Assembly (NCBI GenBank): GCA_026645375.1
Contig: JAPFFX010000380.1
Span: forward strand, 1 to 8,211
Length of the DNA stretch: 8,211 nucleotides
Origin: Citricoccus sp. WCRC_4
GTDB taxonomy: Bacteria; Actinomycetota; Actinomycetes; Actinomycetales; Micrococcaceae
Reading direction: 5' to 3'
The position numbers and the translations under genes are program-made. Positions 6,388 to 8,211 of this stretch are shown here, in pieces. Under the pieces are notes generated by a model, which was not told where the DNA came from, ran no database searches, and was given only the letters and a program-made list of their open reading frames with translations. Each line of letters begins with the position of its first letter. The first letter of the stretch is position 1.

Positions 6388-6470
6388 GTGGCCCAAGGAG
6401 GCGCGCAAAAAATGGGGAGAGTGTGAGCCTTCTCAGGGTTCGACAAGAATCCCCCTCTAGTACTCAGGGG

Positions 6471-6482
6471 TAACCCGGGTTA
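6471..6482. repeat. Palindrome TAACCCGGGTTA beside operator C
   Basis: A perfect 12-base palindrome ending 3 bases before operator C, where a promoter for the regulator is expected. It does not match the GTNTANAC pattern, so if it is functional it serves a different protein. Confidence 0.35.
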
Positions 6483-6485
6483 GTG

Positions 6486-6495
6486 TGTCTATACA
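6486..6495. promoter_or_regulatory. Operator C, HutC/PhnF-type, upstream of the regulator
   Basis: TGTCTATACA has core GTCTATAC, matching GTNTANAC. TATACA within it could be the -10 element of the regulator promoter, which would place the start of transcription near 6500 and imply autorepression. No convincing -35 element is seen. Confidence 0.6.
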
Positions 6496-6545
6496 TTTAG
6501 TCGTCAGAAGAAGAGAAACGGCGTACGGTGCCCGCCAGGGCTGGC

Positions 6546-6629
6546 ATCGGTAACGCAGCACGTTTCTGTGGGGCGCAAGGCCGGTGTGCCGCAGGCCCCG
6601 CACCGATTGTGAGGGGGCCGGTTCACACC
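6546..6629 (+). other. Structured mRNA leader of the regulator gene
   Basis: The leader can form an 8-bp helix (6567-6574 with 6595-6602, one G-U pair) capped by a 20-base loop. It is flanked by a possible ATCGGT/ACCGAT pairing (6546-6551 with 6602-6607; one base is shared with the helix). GGTGTG in the loop (6583-6588) is exactly complementary to CACACC (6624-6629) directly before the ATG. The purine-rich GAGGGGG (6611-6617) is 13 bases from the ATG, further than usual. I do not recognise it as any known riboswitch. Confidence 0.35.
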
Positions 6630-6630
6630 C

Positions 6631-7380
6631 ATGGGCAATGGACGTCAGCAACATGAGGAGATCACCGCGTACCTGCGGTCCGCGATCAGCAGTCACGAGT
6701 TCGCGCCCGGAGACCCGCTGCCCTCCGAGTCGGAGTTGTGCCAACGGTTCGAGTCCTCCCGGGGTCCTGTGCGTCAGGCCATGGCCACGCTGCGCTCGGA
6801 AGGACTGATCTCCTCCGGCCGGGGCCGGCGCACCATCGTCTTGGACACCGTGCCGACCCAGTCCTTCGACGGAGTGATCTCCTACTCGGAATGGTGTCGG
6901 CAGTCCGGCTTCGAAGCCGGGCAGATCACCCAGAGCGTCACCCGCCGACCCGCCGACCCGACCCTGGCTGCCGCCCTGGAGATCGAACCACGAGCTCCCG
7001 TGGTCTCCATTTTCCGGCTGCGCTTGCTCAACGGCATCCCGGCCATGGTCGAACGCTTGAACTACCCCCTCGAGGTCGGCCAGCACCTACTGACGTTCGA
7101 CACCGACTCCGGATCCATCTACCAGCATCTGATCGACTCCGGGGTAGACATCAACAACGCCACGCGCACCATCGACGCCATCGGCGCCGACCCGGACGAC
7201 GCCCAGCTCCTCGGCATTACCGAGGGCGCGCCACTGCTGAGAGTCCGTCGCCGCGCATTCACCAGCAACGGGACCCCGGTCGAGTCCTCCGACGACCGCT
7301 ACCTACCCGGGACGGCCAGCTTCACCCTGAACACCATCCGCGGAAATCCCTCCCCCCTATCCATGGTCTCCGCCCGGTAG
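6631..7380 (+). CDS. phnF: GntR-family (HutC subfamily) transcriptional regulator, PhnF-like
   Basis: A 249-residue repressor-type protein. Residues about 8-75 form the winged helix-turn-helix, with the GntR signature APGDPLPSESELCQRFESSR around 25-44 and the recognition segment SRGPVRQAMATLRSEGLI at 43-60. Residues about 85-242 form a UTRA ligand-binding domain, with VERLNYPL (141-148) and the late SSDDRYLPG (219-227) typical of HutC members. The gene is divergent from the catabolic operon, and GTNTANAC sites occur in all three promoter regions, so it probably represses the operon and itself. The effector may be a phosphonate, a pathway product or phosphate; a mycobacterial PhnF controls phnDCE in a similar divergent layout. 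The start ATG 6631 is the first possible one (in-frame stop at 6610-6612), and the length is normal for the family. Its 3' end is followed by a GC-rich palindrome. Confidence 0.9.
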   Translation: MGNGRQQHEEITAYLRSAISSHEFAPGDPLPSESELCQRFESSRGPVRQAMATLRSEGLISSGRGRRTIVLDTVPTQSFDGVISYSEWCRQSGFEAGQITQSVTRRPADPTLAAALEIEPRAPVVSIFRLRLLNGIPAMVERLNYPLEVGQHLLTFDTDSGSIYQHLIDSGVDINNATRTIDAIGADPDDAQLLGITEGAPLLRVRRRAFTSNGTPVESSDDRYLPGTASFTLNTIRGNPSPLSMVSAR

Positions 7381-7388
7381 GCCGGCCA

Positions 7389-7406
7389 CACGCGGCCGGC
7401 CGCGTG
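7389..7406. terminator. Possible terminator hairpin after the regulator
   Basis: CACGCGGCCGGCCGCGTG is a perfect 18-base palindrome starting 8 bases after the regulator's TAG. A hairpin with about 7 bp of almost pure G-C stem would form in RNA. There is no T-run after it; actinobacterial terminators often lack one, but the call stays tentative. Confidence 0.45.
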
Positions 7407-7596
7407 GAGCTCCGCGGTGAAGAAGGATCTGCCGGTGAAGGGCCTGCCCGGTGAGTCCAGCTCTGCACAGAGCGGTGATGGCAGAATCCACTATCCGCTT
7501 TCTCGGCAATCAAGAACCGCGGAGGCCATTTCAGCGCAGCGCACCTGCCCACGGCGCGACAGAAGGTCCGCAAAGCGCGGGCAACACTCGTACACC

Positions 7597-7615
7597 GATT
7601 GCGAGAATCGCAATC
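7597..7615. repeat. Perfect 8-bp dyad with 3-base spacer
   Basis: GATTGCGA-GAA-TCGCAATC is a perfect inverted repeat, 19 bases in all. The geometry suits an operator for a dimeric regulator; as RNA it would be a tight hairpin. No neighbouring gene start that it would control can be seen. Confidence 0.6.
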
Positions 7616-7642
7616 ACCCAACGGCGTCCCGCGCCTCAGAAT

Positions 7643-7670
7643 GCGACCTTGGGGCTCTCCAAGGCATCGC
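7643..7670. repeat. Hairpin-forming inverted repeat
   Basis: A CCTTGG/CCAAGG stem with a 6-base loop (7647-7664) is extended by GCGA/TCGC (7643-7646 with 7667-7670) across a two-base bulge. Ten base pairs in total make chance less likely, but no function can be assigned. Confidence 0.45.
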
Positions 7671-7825
7671 TGCATCACCGGCATGGTCACCACACGCGAC
7701 GACGGCCTTAGAGGAAAGGTACTCGTCAGACCAGAATCAGGGACCGTTCAGAGCCCTACCCGCACCGTTACTATGTGCGAAAACCGCGCCTAGCAATCTT
7801 CCACTCGACGTAATCGCGGTTCCCG

Positions 7826-8211
7826 GCGCGCCCCGGGAGGGTGGCGCTGCTGCAGCACTTCCGCGGCTGGCGGGTGCGCACGGCGCAGGACCGCTTCGAC
7901 CCGTCGGTCGCCGGGCTCATGGACTTCCGGCCGCCGCAGCCGCGCGGCGGGGTCGCCTTCGGCTACGTCCTGCCGACCTCCCCCCGGGAGGCGCTCGTCG
8001 AGTACACCGAGTTCTCGCGGGAGGTCCTGTCCGACGAGGCCTACGAGTCGGCGCTGGTCGACTGGACGTCCGGCGTGCTGGAGCTGGGGCCGTTCGAGGT
8101 GCTCGCCGTCGAGCAGGGCGCGATCCCGATGACCGACGCGCCGTTCCCACGCCGCGTCGGCGAGCGGGTGTTCCGGCTGGGAGCGGCCGGAGGTGCGACG
8201 AGGCCCTCGAC
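7826..8211 (+). pseudogene. crtY: Lycopene cyclase fragment, 5'-truncated, runs off window
   Basis: The frame encodes a middle part of a carotenoid lycopene beta-cyclase, an FAD/NAD(P)-dependent membrane-associated enzyme that closes the ends of lycopene. Diagnostic stretches are LLQHFRGWRVRT, FGYVLPTSPREALVEYTEFS (with the conserved acidic E of VEYT), IPMTDAPFPRR and GGATRPS at the window end. Similarity begins near ARPGR at 7826; the N-terminal nucleotide-binding half (roughly 160 residues in the family) is absent, and TAA at 7811-7813 closes the frame upstream. GTG 7841 could be a start, but GGGAGG directly abuts it and leaves no ribosome spacing. GC at third positions is close to total, higher than in the phosphonate genes. 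The cause could be gene decay, a recombination edge or an assembly junction; the 3' part continues beyond 8211. Confidence 0.75.

Larger units (their letters stand above)
6311..6630. promoter_or_regulatory. Divergent control region between FAD gene and regulator
   Basis: A 320-base region without a long gene, visibly less GC-rich at 6340-6500 than its surroundings. Reading from left to right it holds operator B (6351-6360), an inverted repeat GTTCAT-N3-ATGAAC (6373-6387), a consensus AAGGAGG (6395-6401) followed only by a four-codon frame, a palindrome TAACCCGGGTTA (6471-6482), operator C (6486-6495) and the structured leader of the regulator (6500-6630). It serves both divergent transcripts. 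Confidence 0.75.
7407..7825. other. Gene-free stretch with inverted repeats
   Basis: About 420 bases in which I recognise no protein, tRNA or insertion-sequence remnant in any frame. Short open frames exist (for example 7451-7711 plus) but look like chance reading frames with Arg/Pro/Ser-rich low-complexity content. One plus frame, that of the regulator, stays open from 7381 to the window end without resembling any protein. The stretch is less GC-rich than both sides and holds two clear inverted repeats, at 7597-7615 and 7643-7670. Confidence 0.6.

Noticed and set aside
6500..6630. Known riboswitch (TPP or cobalamin) in the regulator leader
   Set aside because: The conserved core sequences of these classes are not present; only generic GC-rich helices are seen.
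6457..7086. Minus-strand frame of 209 codons over the regulator
   Set aside because: It is antisense to a full GntR-family gene, covers its promoter and has no family resemblance.
7451..7711. Small plus-strand frame of 86 codons in the gene-free stretch
   Set aside because: It has no ribosome site at a proper distance, no recognisable motif and an Arg/Pro/His-rich random composition; it also crosses both inverted repeats.
7407..7825. CRISPR array, tRNA or insertion-sequence ends
   Set aside because: There are no regularly spaced repeats, no tRNA T-loop or cloverleaf pattern, and no matching terminal inverted repeats or transposase motifs.

Overview
The window comes from a high-GC actinobacterium, most likely of the order Micrococcales; genus cannot be fixed from the sequence. 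Evidence is strong GC bias at third codon positions, 4-base start/stop overlaps (ATGA, GTGA) between genes, and actinobacterial-type proteins. Its core, positions 1 to 7380, is a phosphonate uptake and breakdown locus. Six genes on the minus strand run from an FAD-dependent amine oxidase-like gene (5189-6310) through phnD (4032-4967), phnC (3105-4019), a fused two-domain phnE (1432-3108) and a phosphonatase-like HAD hydrolase (653-1348) to a zinc alcohol dehydrogenase that leaves the window at base 1. A GntR/HutC-type repressor of the PhnF kind is divergent, at 6631-7380.

The genes suggest one route. PhnD captures an aminophosphonate outside the membrane and PhnC/PhnE import it. The FAD enzyme removes the (possibly N-substituted) amine to give phosphonoacetaldehyde, the HAD enzyme splits the C-P bond to acetaldehyde and phosphate, and the alcohol dehydrogenase may deal with an aldehyde or alcohol. 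No PhnW transaminase, PhnY/PhnZ oxygenase pair or C-P lyase gene lies in the window, so the FAD enzyme appears to replace PhnW. Substrates are inferred from family and context.

Regulation is unusually readable. Sites of the form GTNTANAC, the core expected for HutC-family repressors, lie upstream of phnD (5122-5131), upstream of the FAD gene (6351-6360) and upstream of the regulator (6486-6495). A fourth, weaker copy sits on the FAD start codon (6303-6314). The FAD gene has no visible Shine-Dalgarno sequence and may be leaderless. The regulator has a roughly 130-base leader that can fold into a stable hairpin whose loop is complementary to bases just before the ATG.

Positions 7381-7820 hold no gene I can recognise but contain three clear inverted repeats, including a perfect 19-base dyad. 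From about 7826 to the end there is an in-frame, 5'-truncated lycopene cyclase (crtY) with a stop codon just upstream (7811-7813) and visibly higher GC than the phosphonate genes. This is a decayed gene, a recombination boundary, or an assembly junction.
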